A DNA stretch of 45,537 nucleotides from DASWJQ01 sp964517315 (GTDB taxonomy: Bacteria > Chloroflexota > Anaerolineae > Anaerolineales > E44-bin32), in the NCBI GenBank assembly GCA_964517315.1, contig CAZFCJ010000016.1:1-45537 (forward strand), written 5' to 3'. Position 1 is the stretch's first letter; the number at the start of each line of letters is the position of its first letter. The translations under genes and the position numbers were made by a program. The notes below the pieces were generated by a model. The model saw only the letters and a list, made by a program, of their open reading frames with translations, was not told where the DNA came from and did no database searches. This document shows positions 16,649-25,569 of this stretch, in pieces.

Positions 16649-19600
16649 ATGTTGAACAGGATGCTCGAGCGGGGAGACTGGATCCTCGGCGGATTAGGGC
16701 TGCTTTCGCTGGCTGCGCTGATCGGATTCGACCCCATCAAGACCGCTGCGGCCACCGAGTTGCTCCTCTCGACCGTCCTGGTCGCCTTGCTCGCGCTCGC
16801 TCCCATCCCGTTCGGGTCGGGGAAAGCGATTCCGGCCCATGCTGTGACGGCGGCGGCCGCATTGGCCTGGGGCCCGACGACCGCCGCAATTTCCCTGGGC
16901 ATCGGCATGGCCCTGGGTCAAGCCGCGCGGGCCGCCTTGGAACCCTCGCGAGTGCCCACCATCCGGCAGGGACTGACCTCGTGGGCCCTTGAAATGGGCC
17001 AGCACGGCACCAGTCTGGCAATCGGAATTTTCTCGTTCCTCATCTTGGGGGGAATCCTGCCGTTGCCCGCCGGATTTGATTGGTTCAGTCCGCCGATGAT
17101 CGGGCTTACCGTCGGTTTCCTCGCTCCGTTCATCGCGTTGCAAACGCTCAAGTGGACGAGTCTCGGCTCCCCTCCACCAAACCGGACACAGCGGCTGGCG
17201 TTCGGCTTGATTGTCGGCTTCTTGCCCCTTCCTTACGCCGCTTTGACCGCGATCGTGGTGCAGAATCTTGGTCCCATGACGCTTCTGATCCTTGGAGGCG
17301 GACCTGCCGTCCTCAGTCCGATCATCCGCGGCTTGATGCTGGCGGAACACGACCTTCAGCGGAGGATCAGTGAGCTTTCCACGCTGGGCGAAGTGAGCCA
17401 GGCGATGCGCAGCAGCCTGAACCTAGACGCCATTCTGCACACGATTTACCTGCAGGTGGCTCATCTGCTGAACGTTCACAACTTCTACGTCGCGCTGCAC
17501 GATCCACGTGAAGGGACTCTCTCTTATCCGCTTTCGATCCGATCCGGTCAGCGCGAGCATTGGCCCGACCGGGAGGTCAGCGACCGACTGACCGACCGGG
17601 TGATCCTGGAGGGTGAACCGATCCTGATAGAAGAAAATGCACCTCAAGCCCTCAAGGAAATGGGGCTCCCGGAACTGACCAATGCACCCGAAGCTTGGCT
17701 GGGCGTGCCGCTGCAGAATCCGGATCGAGTGATCGGTTGCTTGGCGGTGTTCCACCTGGAGTCGGGTGCCAAATTCGACGAAAAGGATCAGGCCCTGCTG
17801 GTGACGCTCGCTGGCCAAACGTCGGTCGCGGTTGAGAACGCGCTTCTCTACCAGGAAACCCGCCGCCGTGGCCAAGCTCTCGCCTCGTTGAGCGAAATTA
17901 CGTCCCAGATGAGCTCGAGCCTCGATCCGGGCCAGACCCTCACGCTCGTCGCTCGCAGTCTGACTCGGGTGGTCGGCGGCGATCGAGCCGCGATCTATCT
18001 GCTTTCTGAGGACGGTACCGAACTGACGTTGGCCGAATCCAGCGGTCTTTCGGACGAACTTCGGGCGCATTTGAACCGTTTGCCCCTTCAGGACGAACCC
18101 ATGACCCGCGCCTACCGCTCCCGGACCGCGTTGGTTCGCGAGGACCTCCGTCTCGAGGACGACCTGCCGGCGGAGCTCGGCCAGGCCATGGGGAGGGAAG
18201 GCATCGTGGGCTCGATCGACATACCCCTTGTCACCCCGTCGGGGTCAATCGGCATGGCTTCGGTTTTCTTCGAAAACCCGGTTCAGCTGGAACCCGAGCA
18301 GCTTGACTTGTTGGAAATCTTCGTCGCGCAGTCGGCGATCGCGGTGGCCAACGCCCGGGCCCACATGGCCACTGACCAGGCGTTGAAGCGCCAGGTTGAG
18401 CAACTCTCAAGGCTGGAAGCGATCGGGCGCGAGCTCGTTTCGACCCTGAATCCCGACGAGCTGTTCGAATCCATCCTGCAGAGGGCGCTTAAAGCCACCG
18501 ACAGCCACGTGGGACACCTGGCTGTTGCCTCCGAGGACGACGAGGGCTTGCGGCTTGTGGCTCACCAGGGCTACCCGGAGGAATCCGATCTTCCTATCGG
18601 CGGAGCCCATCCTCCCTCGGCACTCGGTTTGGCAGGGCGAGCGTTCCACAAGCAGGAGATGTTCAACATCGGTGACGTGCGCAGGGAGCCCGGCCATGTG
18701 GATTGGACCAACCGACGCACGCTGAGCCTGCTCGCCATCCCGATCCGCCGTTGGGGCCGGTCCATCGGCGTGCTGACCATCGAGAGCCCCGAGGTCGACG
18801 CGTTTGGACCGGAGCCCGTCCGCTTCGTCTCTCAGCTCACCGCCTACGCGGCGGTGGCCATCACCAACGCCGGGCTCTACCGCCAATTGGAGGAACACCT
18901 CAGGGAGCAGTCGCTGCTTTTCCAGGCCAGCGCACAGATCGCGACCAGCATGGAGGAGGACATCATCGCCATGGCGGTTGCCGACAGCCTCTCCGTCGCG
19001 TTGGAGGCTTCGCTGGTTACGGTGTACCGCCGGAATGAGGACCATCAGTTTGAAGCGCTCGCCACGGCCCACGAAGGACGCGTGCTGCGGCCGCGACAGC
19101 CGGGCTCTTCGGACCATCGTGAATTCCTGCTGGCGAGCGTTAAGGCGGGAGTTCCCTCGAACTTCGAGATGGACGGCAGGGTGTCTTTGACCGTCCCGCT
19201 TCAAGTTGGCGGCGAACCGATTGGCCTGCTGGAAATCACCCGCGATGAGCCTCAACGCTACACGGAGGCAGAGATCAGGACCGCCCAAACCGTAGGTAGC
19301 CAAGCGGCGATTGCACTCCAGAACAGCCAGCTGTTCCGCCAGATCCGTGAAAGCCACGACCGAATGATGGCGGTCTTGAACTCCAGCCGCGAAGGCATCC
19401 TCATGGTCGACCGGGAGGGGCGGGTCGTCTTGGCCAATCAGCAGCTGGAAACCCTTCTCGGCCTCAGCCACAGTGAGCTTCACGGCAGCTCGCTGCTTGA
19501 CGGACCGTTCGAGCTCCGGCAGCGGCTGGGCTTCAAAGAGCACGAAGTCAGGGAACAGTTCTCAGGTGATCCCAACCCTTGGCATGACCTGGACGACGGA

Positions 19601-20419
19601 AAGATCCTGCACACCGAAGTCCCCCAGGAGCGGCTTCTCCGCCGCGTGCTTCACCCGGTCCAGGACGCAGAAGGTGGGCGCATGGGCTGGCTGATTGTGC
19701 TGCACGACGTGACCGAAGAGCGCGAGATCGAGGAAACGCGCGAACAGCTGACGCAGATGATCGTCCACGATCTCCGCAGCCCGTTGACGACCATCCGCGG
19801 CAGTCTGCACCTGCTGGAGCGCAGTCTGGCTGAAGAGAGCCGATCCCAGGTGACCAGCCAGGCCATCAACGTCTCCCACCGGAGCCTCAACCAGCTTCTG
19901 GGGCTCGTGGATTCTCTGCTCGACCTCGCACGGCTGGAGGGGGATCCGCTTCAGGTCGAACGCAGTGAGATCGAGGTGGACCGATTGCTGGAGGATCTGG
20001 CGGAGGCTTTCGTCCCGGAAGCGAACGAGGAGGGCATCATCGTAAACGTCCAGCTCCCGGACAGGTTGCCGGTGCTGCGTGCCGACGAGGAGAAGATTCG
20101 GCGCGTTCTGCACAATCTCCTTGACAACGCGCTGAAGTTCACCCCCGAGGGCGGAAGGGTAGACCTCAGGGCGAAGATTAGTGACGGCAACCTGCGAATT
20201 TCAATTAGCGACACGGGACCGGGAATTCCGGAGGAGATGCGGGAGAAGATCTTCGATCGCTTCGCGCAGGTTCCGGGTCATGCGGGGCGACGCCGGGGTA
20301 CAGGTCTGGGACTGGCGTTCGCCAAGCTCGCCGTCGAGGCTCACGGCGGTCGAATTTGGGTCGAGGAGTCTCCGCATGGCGGCAGCAATTTCTGCATCGT
20401 AATGCCGACCACGGAATAG
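16649..20419 (+). CDS. Membrane multi-GAF sensor histidine kinase
   Basis: A 1256-residue sensor kinase. Residues about 10-230 hold roughly seven to eight membrane helices of unrecognised type. Four GAF domains follow at about 245-395, 405-570, 585-735 and 750-900; each ends with phrases like 'QTSVAVENALLYQ', 'QSAIAVANARAH', 'YAAVAITNAGLYR' and 'QAAIALQNSQLFR'. A PAS domain lies at about 905-1020 (MAVLNSSREGILMVDREGRV). The HisKA helix has phospho-acceptor His1040 (MIVHDLRSPLTTIRG). The HATPase domain has the N box HNLLDNALKFTPEGG, SDTGPGIPEE and GTGLGLAFAKLAVEAHGG. All catalytic motifs are intact. No partner regulator is adjacent; the nearest, at 25570-26241, has a degenerate receiver. The signals sensed are unknown. 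Confidence 0.93.
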   Translation: MLNRMLERGDWILGGLGLLSLAALIGFDPIKTAAATELLLSTVLVALLALAPIPFGSGKAIPAHAVTAAAALAWGPTTAAISLGIGMALGQAARAALEPSRVPTIRQGLTSWALEMGQHGTSLAIGIFSFLILGGILPLPAGFDWFSPPMIGLTVGFLAPFIALQTLKWTSLGSPPPNRTQRLAFGLIVGFLPLPYAALTAIVVQNLGPMTLLILGGGPAVLSPIIRGLMLAEHDLQRRISELSTLGEVSQAMRSSLNLDAILHTIYLQVAHLLNVHNFYVALHDPREGTLSYPLSIRSGQREHWPDREVSDRLTDRVILEGEPILIEENAPQALKEMGLPELTNAPEAWLGVPLQNPDRVIGCLAVFHLESGAKFDEKDQALLVTLAGQTSVAVENALLYQETRRRGQALASLSEITSQMSSSLDPGQTLTLVARSLTRVVGGDRAAIYLLSEDGTELTLAESSGLSDELRAHLNRLPLQDEPMTRAYRSRTALVREDLRLEDDLPAELGQAMGREGIVGSIDIPLVTPSGSIGMASVFFENPVQLEPEQLDLLEIFVAQSAIAVANARAHMATDQALKRQVEQLSRLEAIGRELVSTLNPDELFESILQRALKATDSHVGHLAVASEDDEGLRLVAHQGYPEESDLPIGGAHPPSALGLAGRAFHKQEMFNIGDVRREPGHVDWTNRRTLSLLAIPIRRWGRSIGVLTIESPEVDAFGPEPVRFVSQLTAYAAVAITNAGLYRQLEEHLREQSLLFQASAQIATSMEEDIIAMAVADSLSVALEASLVTVYRRNEDHQFEALATAHEGRVLRPRQPGSSDHREFLLASVKAGVPSNFEMDGRVSLTVPLQVGGEPIGLLEITRDEPQRYTEAEIRTAQTVGSQAAIALQNSQLFRQIRESHDRMMAVLNSSREGILMVDREGRVVLANQQLETLLGLSHSELHGSSLLDGPFELRQRLGFKEHEVREQFSGDPNPWHDLDDGKILHTEVPQERLLRRVLHPVQDAEGGRMGWLIVLHDVTEEREIEETREQLTQMIVHDLRSPLTTIRGSLHLLERSLAEESRSQVTSQAINVSHRSLNQLLGLVDSLLDLARLEGDPLQVERSEIEVDRLLEDLAEAFVPEANEEGIIVNVQLPDRLPVLRADEEKIRRVLHNLLDNALKFTPEGGRVDLRAKISDGNLRISISDTGPGIPEEMREKIFDRFAQVPGHAGRRRGTGLGLAFAKLAVEAHGGRIWVEESPHGGSNFCIVMPTTE

Positions 20420-20458
20420 GACGCCGCCGCCGCTCAGCCGACGCGTGAGGATGCCCGC

Positions 20459-20487
20459 TGGACAGTAAAGTCTTGTTCGGATAAAAT
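20459..20487 (+). promoter_or_regulatory. Promoter for rpsT
   Basis: TGGACA (20459-20464), 17-nt spacer, TAAAAT (20482-20487), about 45 nt upstream of the rpsT start. Confidence 0.65.
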
Positions 20488-20531
20488 TCATAAGTTGGAA
20501 GATTAACGTCAGTATTTATTGGGAGGCCAAG

Positions 20532-20804
20532 TTGGCAAACACCCCATCCTCAAAGAAGCGGGCCCGGCAGAACGAGAAGAGGCGCGTCCATAATCAGTCC
20601 ATTCGCAATCGGGCGAAGACCTTCGTAAAGCGCGCCCGTCAGGCGATCGATGCCGGCGATCTAGAAGAAGCTGAAGAGCGAGTACGCATCGCAGCCAGCG
20701 AGCTTGATCGGGCGGCCTCGAAAGGCGTCATCCATCAGAACAACGCGGCCCGGCGCAAGAGCCGCTTGATGAAGAAGCTGCACAAGGAAAAGCAAGAGGC
20801 CTGA
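20532..20804 (+). CDS. rpsT: 30S ribosomal protein S20
   Basis: A 90-residue, highly basic, all-helical small-subunit protein that binds 16S rRNA. The N-terminal motif MANTPSSKKRARQNEKRR and the C-terminal NNAARRKSRLMKKLH are diagnostic. It uses a TTG start, as rpsT does in several bacteria (in E. coli a UUG start takes part in autoregulation), with GGGAGG 5 nt upstream. A strong terminator follows. Confidence 0.97.
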   Translation: MANTPSSKKRARQNEKRRVHNQSIRNRAKTFVKRARQAIDAGDLEEAEERVRIAASELDRAASKGVIHQNNAARRKSRLMKKLHKEKQEA

Positions 20805-20839
20805 CCCGGAATCGGGCGCGCTCCCGAATGACACGCGGA

Positions 20840-20864
20840 CGACGCACAGTGGGTGCGTCGTTTT
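20840..20864 (+). terminator. Rho-independent terminator of rpsT
   Basis: CGACGCAC (20840-20847) and GTGCGTCG (20853-20860) form a perfect 8-bp stem with a 5-nt loop, followed by TTTT. Confidence 0.85.
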
Positions 20865-20887
20865 CGCGTCACTGACCATGGCCATGC

Positions 20888-20893
20888 TATAAT
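20888..20893 (+). promoter_or_regulatory. Extended -10 promoter for argS
   Basis: A perfect TATAAT preceded by TGC (extended -10), 19 nt upstream of the argS ATG. No good -35 is seen, consistent with an extended -10 promoter. Confidence 0.6.
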
Positions 20894-20912
20894 CTCGCCT
20901 CCGGAGGTCCAC

Positions 20913-22715
20913 ATGTTCGAGAACGAGCTGAACCACGCCTCCCAGCAGATCCTGGAAACCCTCGCTGAACTCGGCCTCCCTGAGCCAGATCAAGTCAGCT
21001 GGAATCCGATCCCCTTTGAAGGTTCGTGGGGGTTCGGATCCGCAACGTCCTTCAAAGTCGCAGCCACCGAAGCCAGACATGACAAAAACATCGATGTCCC
21101 GGAGCGGGCCGCCCAAATTGCGCGACAGCTGGTCGAGTCGATCGAGGAGATTGAGGGTTTCAGCGAGCTGGAGGCCGAGTCCGGCTACATCAACTTGTTT
21201 TTGGAACCAGGAGCCTACGCGCTCAAGGTCATCGACACTGTGCTCGAGGTAGGTGCCGGGTTCGGTCGCGGCCAACCCAAAGTCGACCGGGTTATGGTCG
21301 AATTCTCCCAGCCCAACACCCACCACTCTTTTCACATCGGCCACGCCCGCAACACGGTGCTGGGCGAGTCGCTCGCCCGGATCGTGGAATTTGCCGGCTT
21401 TGAGACCATCCGCGCCTCTTACCCCGGCGATATCGGACTCGGGGTCATCCGCTGCATGTGGGCCTACGACAAGTTCTACCGCGGTCAGGAGCCAGAAGGA
21501 GTCCACGAGCGCGGGCAGTGGTTGGCTGATATTTATACCGAAGCCAACCAGATGCTCACGGAGAAGCCCGGCGAGACCGAAGAACAGCGTAAACTGCGTG
21601 AGCAGTACGAATCCGAGGTGCGCGAAATGTACCAGGCCTGGGACGCCGGCGATCCGGAAGTGCGCGCCCTTTGGCGGGAGACGCGCGATTGGAGCCTCGA
21701 CGAGCTGGAGGCGATCCTCGAAATCCTGGATGTCGAGATGGATGTGTATTTCTTCGAGAGCCAGGTGGACGAGCAGGCCAAGATGATCGTGGAGGATTTG
21801 ATCGAATTGGGCATCGCCGAGGACGAACGACTTGAAGGCGGTCCGGTCGTAGTCAAGATTGACGAAAAATTGGGTTTGGATCACGATAGATATCGCACGG
21901 CAGTGGTCCTGCGCAGCGACGGTACAACCCTGTATCTGACAAAGGATCTCGCCCTGGCCAAACGCAAGTTCGAAGAGTTCGACGTCGACCGCTCCGTATA
22001 CGTCGTCGACGTGCGCCAAACTCTGCACTTTCAGCAGGTGTTCAAGATCCTTGAATTGTGGGGCTTCCCACAGGCCGAAAAATGCTACCACCTGCCGTAT
22101 GGAACGGTCACATTGCCCGAAGGCGCCATGTCGGCACGGGAGGGAAACGTGGTCCTGTTCATGGATGTGGTTGACGAGTCACGCCGCCGGGTCAGGGAGA
22201 TCATCGCTGAAAAGAACCCCGATTTAACGGGCGAGCTTGCCGACGAAGTGGCCCAACAGGTCGGCCTCGGCGCGCTGAACTACGCGCTGCTGGGCGTGGA
22301 CAACATGCGCGATTTCATCTTTGATTGGGACCGGGCCCTGGATTTTGAAGGACAAGCCGCACCCTACATCCAGTACGCCCATGTGCGGGCCTCCAGCATC
22401 CTGCGGCGGGCCGATGGACTCCCCGATGAAACGCCGACGGAGCTCGAACTTGAGCTGCCGGAAATCGCCTTGCTCGACCGTATATCCCGCCTGCCGGATG
22501 AGGTCAAGCGCGCCGCCGCCGACTACAAACCGCTCATCATCGCCAACTACGCCTACGAATTGGCGAGAGACTTCACCACTTTTTACCAAAAGTGCCCGGT
22601 GTTGGATGCGGATGGACCGGTCAGGTCGCTCCGCCTGCGCCTCACCGCGGCCGCCCGCCAGGCGCTCGCCAACAGCCTGCGGCTCCTGGCCATCCAGGCC
22701 CCGGAGAAAATGTAA
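20913..22715 (+). CDS. argS: Arginyl-tRNA synthetase
   Basis: A 600-residue class I synthetase that charges tRNA-Arg with arginine. The N-terminal Add1 tRNA-recognition domain covers about 1-120. The HIGH motif appears as FHIGHARNTVLGESL. The KMSKS-equivalent is AMSAREGN. The helical anticodon-binding domain ends with the family's typical AIQAPEKM. The start at 20913 follows CCGGAGGTCC; the upstream open frame crosses the promoter and terminator and is not coding. Length and motifs are normal. Confidence 0.96.
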   Translation: MFENELNHASQQILETLAELGLPEPDQVSWNPIPFEGSWGFGSATSFKVAATEARHDKNIDVPERAAQIARQLVESIEEIEGFSELEAESGYINLFLEPGAYALKVIDTVLEVGAGFGRGQPKVDRVMVEFSQPNTHHSFHIGHARNTVLGESLARIVEFAGFETIRASYPGDIGLGVIRCMWAYDKFYRGQEPEGVHERGQWLADIYTEANQMLTEKPGETEEQRKLREQYESEVREMYQAWDAGDPEVRALWRETRDWSLDELEAILEILDVEMDVYFFESQVDEQAKMIVEDLIELGIAEDERLEGGPVVVKIDEKLGLDHDRYRTAVVLRSDGTTLYLTKDLALAKRKFEEFDVDRSVYVVDVRQTLHFQQVFKILELWGFPQAEKCYHLPYGTVTLPEGAMSAREGNVVLFMDVVDESRRRVREIIAEKNPDLTGELADEVAQQVGLGALNYALLGVDNMRDFIFDWDRALDFEGQAAPYIQYAHVRASSILRRADGLPDETPTELELELPEIALLDRISRLPDEVKRAAADYKPLIIANYAYELARDFTTFYQKCPVLDADGPVRSLRLRLTAAARQALANSLRLLAIQAPEKM

Positions 22716-22783
22716 TCCAACCTCTCGCCAGCGGAGTTCGCCGACGAAGCCGAACATGATTCCCAGGAGGTTGCACTGCCAGC

Positions 22784-24109
22784 ATGAACCCTGATCGCGT
22801 CATCATCATGGGCGCCGCTGGAAGGGATTTTCATAACTTCAACGTTTACTTCCGTGACAACCCTTCCTACCAAGTGGTCGCATTTACCGCGGCACAGATC
22901 CCGGATATCCAAGACCGGACCTACCCCGCGCAGCTCGCCGGCGAGCGCTATCCGCAGGGGGTTCCGATCTACCCCGAGGGCCGGCTCACCCAGCTGATTG
23001 TCGATGAATCGATCGACCAGGTCGTTTTCGCCTACAGCGATGTGCCCCATAACTATGTGATGAACGTGGCCTCGCAGGTGCTGGCGGCGGGAGCCGACTT
23101 CCGATTGATGGGCTTGGGAACCACCCAACTCAAGAGCCGCAAGCCTCTGGTTTCCGTGTGCGCGACGCGCACCGGCAGCGGCAAGAGCCAAACCAGCCGC
23201 AGGGTGGCCCAAGCGCTGGGTGAGCTCGGCCACCACGTCGCCGTCGTTCGCCATCCAATGCCCTACGGTGACCTGGTGGCTCAAGCCGTGCAGCGTTTCG
23301 CGTCCTACGAAGACTTGGAACGCCACGAGTGCACCATCGAGGAGCGCGAAGAGTACGAGCCTCATCTGGCGCAAGGTTCCGTCGTGTTCGCCGGCGTGGA
23401 CTACGAGCGCATCCTGCGCCAGGCAGAGGAGGACGCCGACGTCATTCTCTGGGACGGGGGTAACAACGACCTTCCATTCTACGTCACCGATTTCCATATC
23501 GTTGTGGTCGACCCCCACCGGCCAGGCCACGAACTCACCTACCATCCCGGTGAAGCCAACTTGAAGCTCGCCGATGTCGTCGTGATAAACAAGATCGACA
23601 CCGCCGAGCCGGATGCTGTCCTGACGGTGCGCGAGAACGTCCGCGATCGCAATCCCCATGCCGTCGTGGTGGACGCGGCCTCGCCGATTTTCGTCCCCGA
23701 TCCGGACTCCATCCGCGGCAAGCGAGTGCTGGTCGTGGAAGACGGTCCCACGCTGACCCACGGCGATATGGCCTACGGCGCCGGCTGGGTCGCGGCGAGG
23801 CGTTTCGGTGCCGCCGAGATCGTCGACCCGAGACCGTACGCCGTCGGTTCGATTCGCGATACTTACGAGCAGTATCCAACCACCGGCCCCGTGCTGCCCG
23901 CCATGGGCTACGGGGCCAAACAGCGACAGGAGTTGGAGGAAACCATCCGCCAGGCCAAGGTGGACCTGGTGCTGATCGGGACCCCGATCGACCTGGGCCG
24001 CCTGCTGGAGCTGGACAAGCCCAGCCAGCGGGTGCGTTACGAACTACAGGAGATCGGCCAACCTACGCTGTCCACCCTGCTCGAGGGTGCGTTCGGGAAG
24101 AAAGCCTGA
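22784..24109 (+). CDS. Cyclic 2,3-diphosphoglycerate synthetase-like P-loop protein
   Basis: A 441-residue protein resembling the archaeal cyclic-2,3-diphosphoglycerate synthetase family (COG2403-type predicted GTPases). The N-terminal Rossmann-like domain begins VIIMGAAGRDFHNFN and carries a DIQDRTYPAQLAG segment typical of the group. The nucleotide-binding domain has the P-loop ATRTGSGKSQTSR near residue 127. It also has ILWDGGNNDLPF (Walker-B-like) and VVINKIDTAEP (NKxD, base recognition, G4-like). In methanogens the family makes the solute cDPG; in bacteria the role is uncertain. AGGAGG lies about 14 nt before the ATG. The stop is 5 nt before the methyltransferase start. Confidence 0.8.
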   Translation: MNPDRVIIMGAAGRDFHNFNVYFRDNPSYQVVAFTAAQIPDIQDRTYPAQLAGERYPQGVPIYPEGRLTQLIVDESIDQVVFAYSDVPHNYVMNVASQVLAAGADFRLMGLGTTQLKSRKPLVSVCATRTGSGKSQTSRRVAQALGELGHHVAVVRHPMPYGDLVAQAVQRFASYEDLERHECTIEEREEYEPHLAQGSVVFAGVDYERILRQAEEDADVILWDGGNNDLPFYVTDFHIVVVDPHRPGHELTYHPGEANLKLADVVVINKIDTAEPDAVLTVRENVRDRNPHAVVVDAASPIFVPDPDSIRGKRVLVVEDGPTLTHGDMAYGAGWVAARRFGAAEIVDPRPYAVGSIRDTYEQYPTTGPVLPAMGYGAKQRQELEETIRQAKVDLVLIGTPIDLGRLLELDKPSQRVRYELQEIGQPTLSTLLEGAFGKKA

Positions 24110-24114
24110 CCACC

Positions 24115-25407
24115 ATGTCCGATCCGACCTCGTTCGCCCGCCTCGAATGGAGCGGGCGGCAGGCCGAAGCGAGCACAGAGGCTGATCTGCTCCTGAACAC
24201 GATCGTTCACGACGGAGCGGAGCACAACGGCGAACGCGATCCCGCCCGGCTGCCGCGCTTAATCGAGGGCGAGAACCTGGCGGTGATGGCCGCGCTCGCG
24301 GCGCAGCTCAAAGAAGGCCTCGACCTTATTTACGCCGATCCTCCATTCCTCACCGGCAAAGCCTATTCTGCCCGGGTGGGCCGAGGCGAAGACTCGCGCG
24401 ATCCGGATTCCTGGAAGACGGCGCCCGGCTATCAGGATCAATGGTCGGACGGCGCGGCGTACCTGAGCATGCTTTATCCCCGCCTGCGGGCCATGTACGA
24501 TCTGCTCGCGCCCACCGGCACGCTCTACCTTCATCTGGATTGGCACGCTGCGGCCTATGCTCGGGTCCTGTTGGATGAGATCTTCGGGCCCGATCGGCTG
24601 CTCAACGAGATCGTGTGGGTCTACCACGGGCCCTCCCCCATCCGCTCCGCGTTCAAGCGGAAACACGACACCATTCTCGCCTACACGAAGTCAGACGACT
24701 ACATCTTCAACGCCGATGCGGTTCGCGTTCCCTACGCCGATTCCACGATGAAAACTTTCGCTTCGTCGGACAAAGCAGGCTTCGGCAAACAGCCGGACCT
24801 CGAGCGAGGCAAGGTGCCGGAAGATTGGTGGTACTTTCCGGTCGTCGCCCGACTGCACAGCGAGCGCACCGGATATCCGACCCAGAAGCCGGAGGCGCTT
24901 TTGGAACGCATCATCTTGGCCTCCAGTGACCCGGGCGACTTCGTGGCGGATTTCTTCGCCGGCGCGGGCACCACCGCGGTCGTCGCCAGCAGAAACGGCC
25001 GGCGATGGCTTGCCTGTGACGCGTCGCCGCTGGCCGTTCGCACGACTTACCGCCGGCTGCTCCTGGAAAACCACCGACCAGCGTTCACGCTGTGGCAGGA
25101 TCAAGCCTCGGCCTCATCGGGGGCGCTGACCCCCCACTGGCGGAAGCGGGGCGAAAGCTCCATTCAGCTCACCGATCTTGGCGGCAGCGAGGCACCTCAA
25201 GAGTTCCCGGACAACGTAGTGTTCTGGGAGGTCGACCCGGACTACGACGGGGAGCAGTTCAACAGCCGGGTGGCGGCGGCCAGGAGCTGGGGCAGCGAGG
25301 ACCTCGAGCTTGAAATTGAGCTTCCCGGTGAACCCCCTCCAAGACCTGCCGTGCGGGCTGCGGATTCGCTGGGCAATTGGGGAGCTTCAGTTCATCCGCC
25401 CCGCTGA
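24115..25407 (+). CDS. Orphan beta-class DNA methyltransferase (N6-adenine or N4-cytosine)
   Basis: A 430-residue SAM-dependent DNA methyltransferase. The catalytic motif IV is DPPF (Asp75-Phe78, in LIYADPPFLTGKAY) and precedes the SAM-binding motif I (DFFAGAGTT, about residues 281-289). The segment TGYPTQKPEALLERII corresponds to motif X. This order (IV, target-recognition region, X, I) defines the beta class, like type III Mod and CcrM-like enzymes. An extra 100-residue acidic tail follows motif I. No restriction subunit or Res gene is adjacent, so this is orphan or regulatory. The target sequence cannot be read. It sits 5 nt after the cDPG-synthetase-like gene and is followed by a bidirectional terminator. 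Confidence 0.88.
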   Translation: MSDPTSFARLEWSGRQAEASTEADLLLNTIVHDGAEHNGERDPARLPRLIEGENLAVMAALAAQLKEGLDLIYADPPFLTGKAYSARVGRGEDSRDPDSWKTAPGYQDQWSDGAAYLSMLYPRLRAMYDLLAPTGTLYLHLDWHAAAYARVLLDEIFGPDRLLNEIVWVYHGPSPIRSAFKRKHDTILAYTKSDDYIFNADAVRVPYADSTMKTFASSDKAGFGKQPDLERGKVPEDWWYFPVVARLHSERTGYPTQKPEALLERIILASSDPGDFVADFFAGAGTTAVVASRNGRRWLACDASPLAVRTTYRRLLLENHRPAFTLWQDQASASSGALTPHWRKRGESSIQLTDLGGSEAPQEFPDNVVFWEVDPDYDGEQFNSRVAAARSWGSEDLELEIELPGEPPPRPAVRAADSLGNWGASVHPPR

Positions 25408-25513
25408 CGAGCCACCGGCTAAATTTAGTGCCGGTCTTGTCACCTCTTGTGTGGGCTGCAAACCTCGGGGCCTGCGCCAGCGAAGCTGGGATCCCGGCAC
25501 GAGCCCTGCGGAC

Positions 25514-25554
25514 AAAAAAACCGCTGACCCGGTTGGGTCAGCTCGGTGTTTTTT
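25514..25554. terminator. Bidirectional terminator between methyltransferase and response regulator
   Basis: GCTGACCC (25523-25530) pairs with GGGTCAGC (25535-25542) around a GGTT tetraloop. It is flanked by seven A on the left (25514-25520) and six T on the right (25549-25554), so it can stop transcription from both convergent genes. Confidence 0.9.
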
Positions 25555-25569
25555 CCCCCGCTCCTCCGA

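Noticed and set aside
20661..22091. 476-codon minus-strand frame across rpsT and argS
   Set aside because: Shadow of argS and rpsT, crossing a strong terminator and a promoter; it has no family motifs.
24115..25407. Complete restriction-modification or defence system around the methyltransferase
   Set aside because: The neighbours are a cDPG-synthetase-like gene and a response regulator; no nuclease, helicase or specificity subunit is present.
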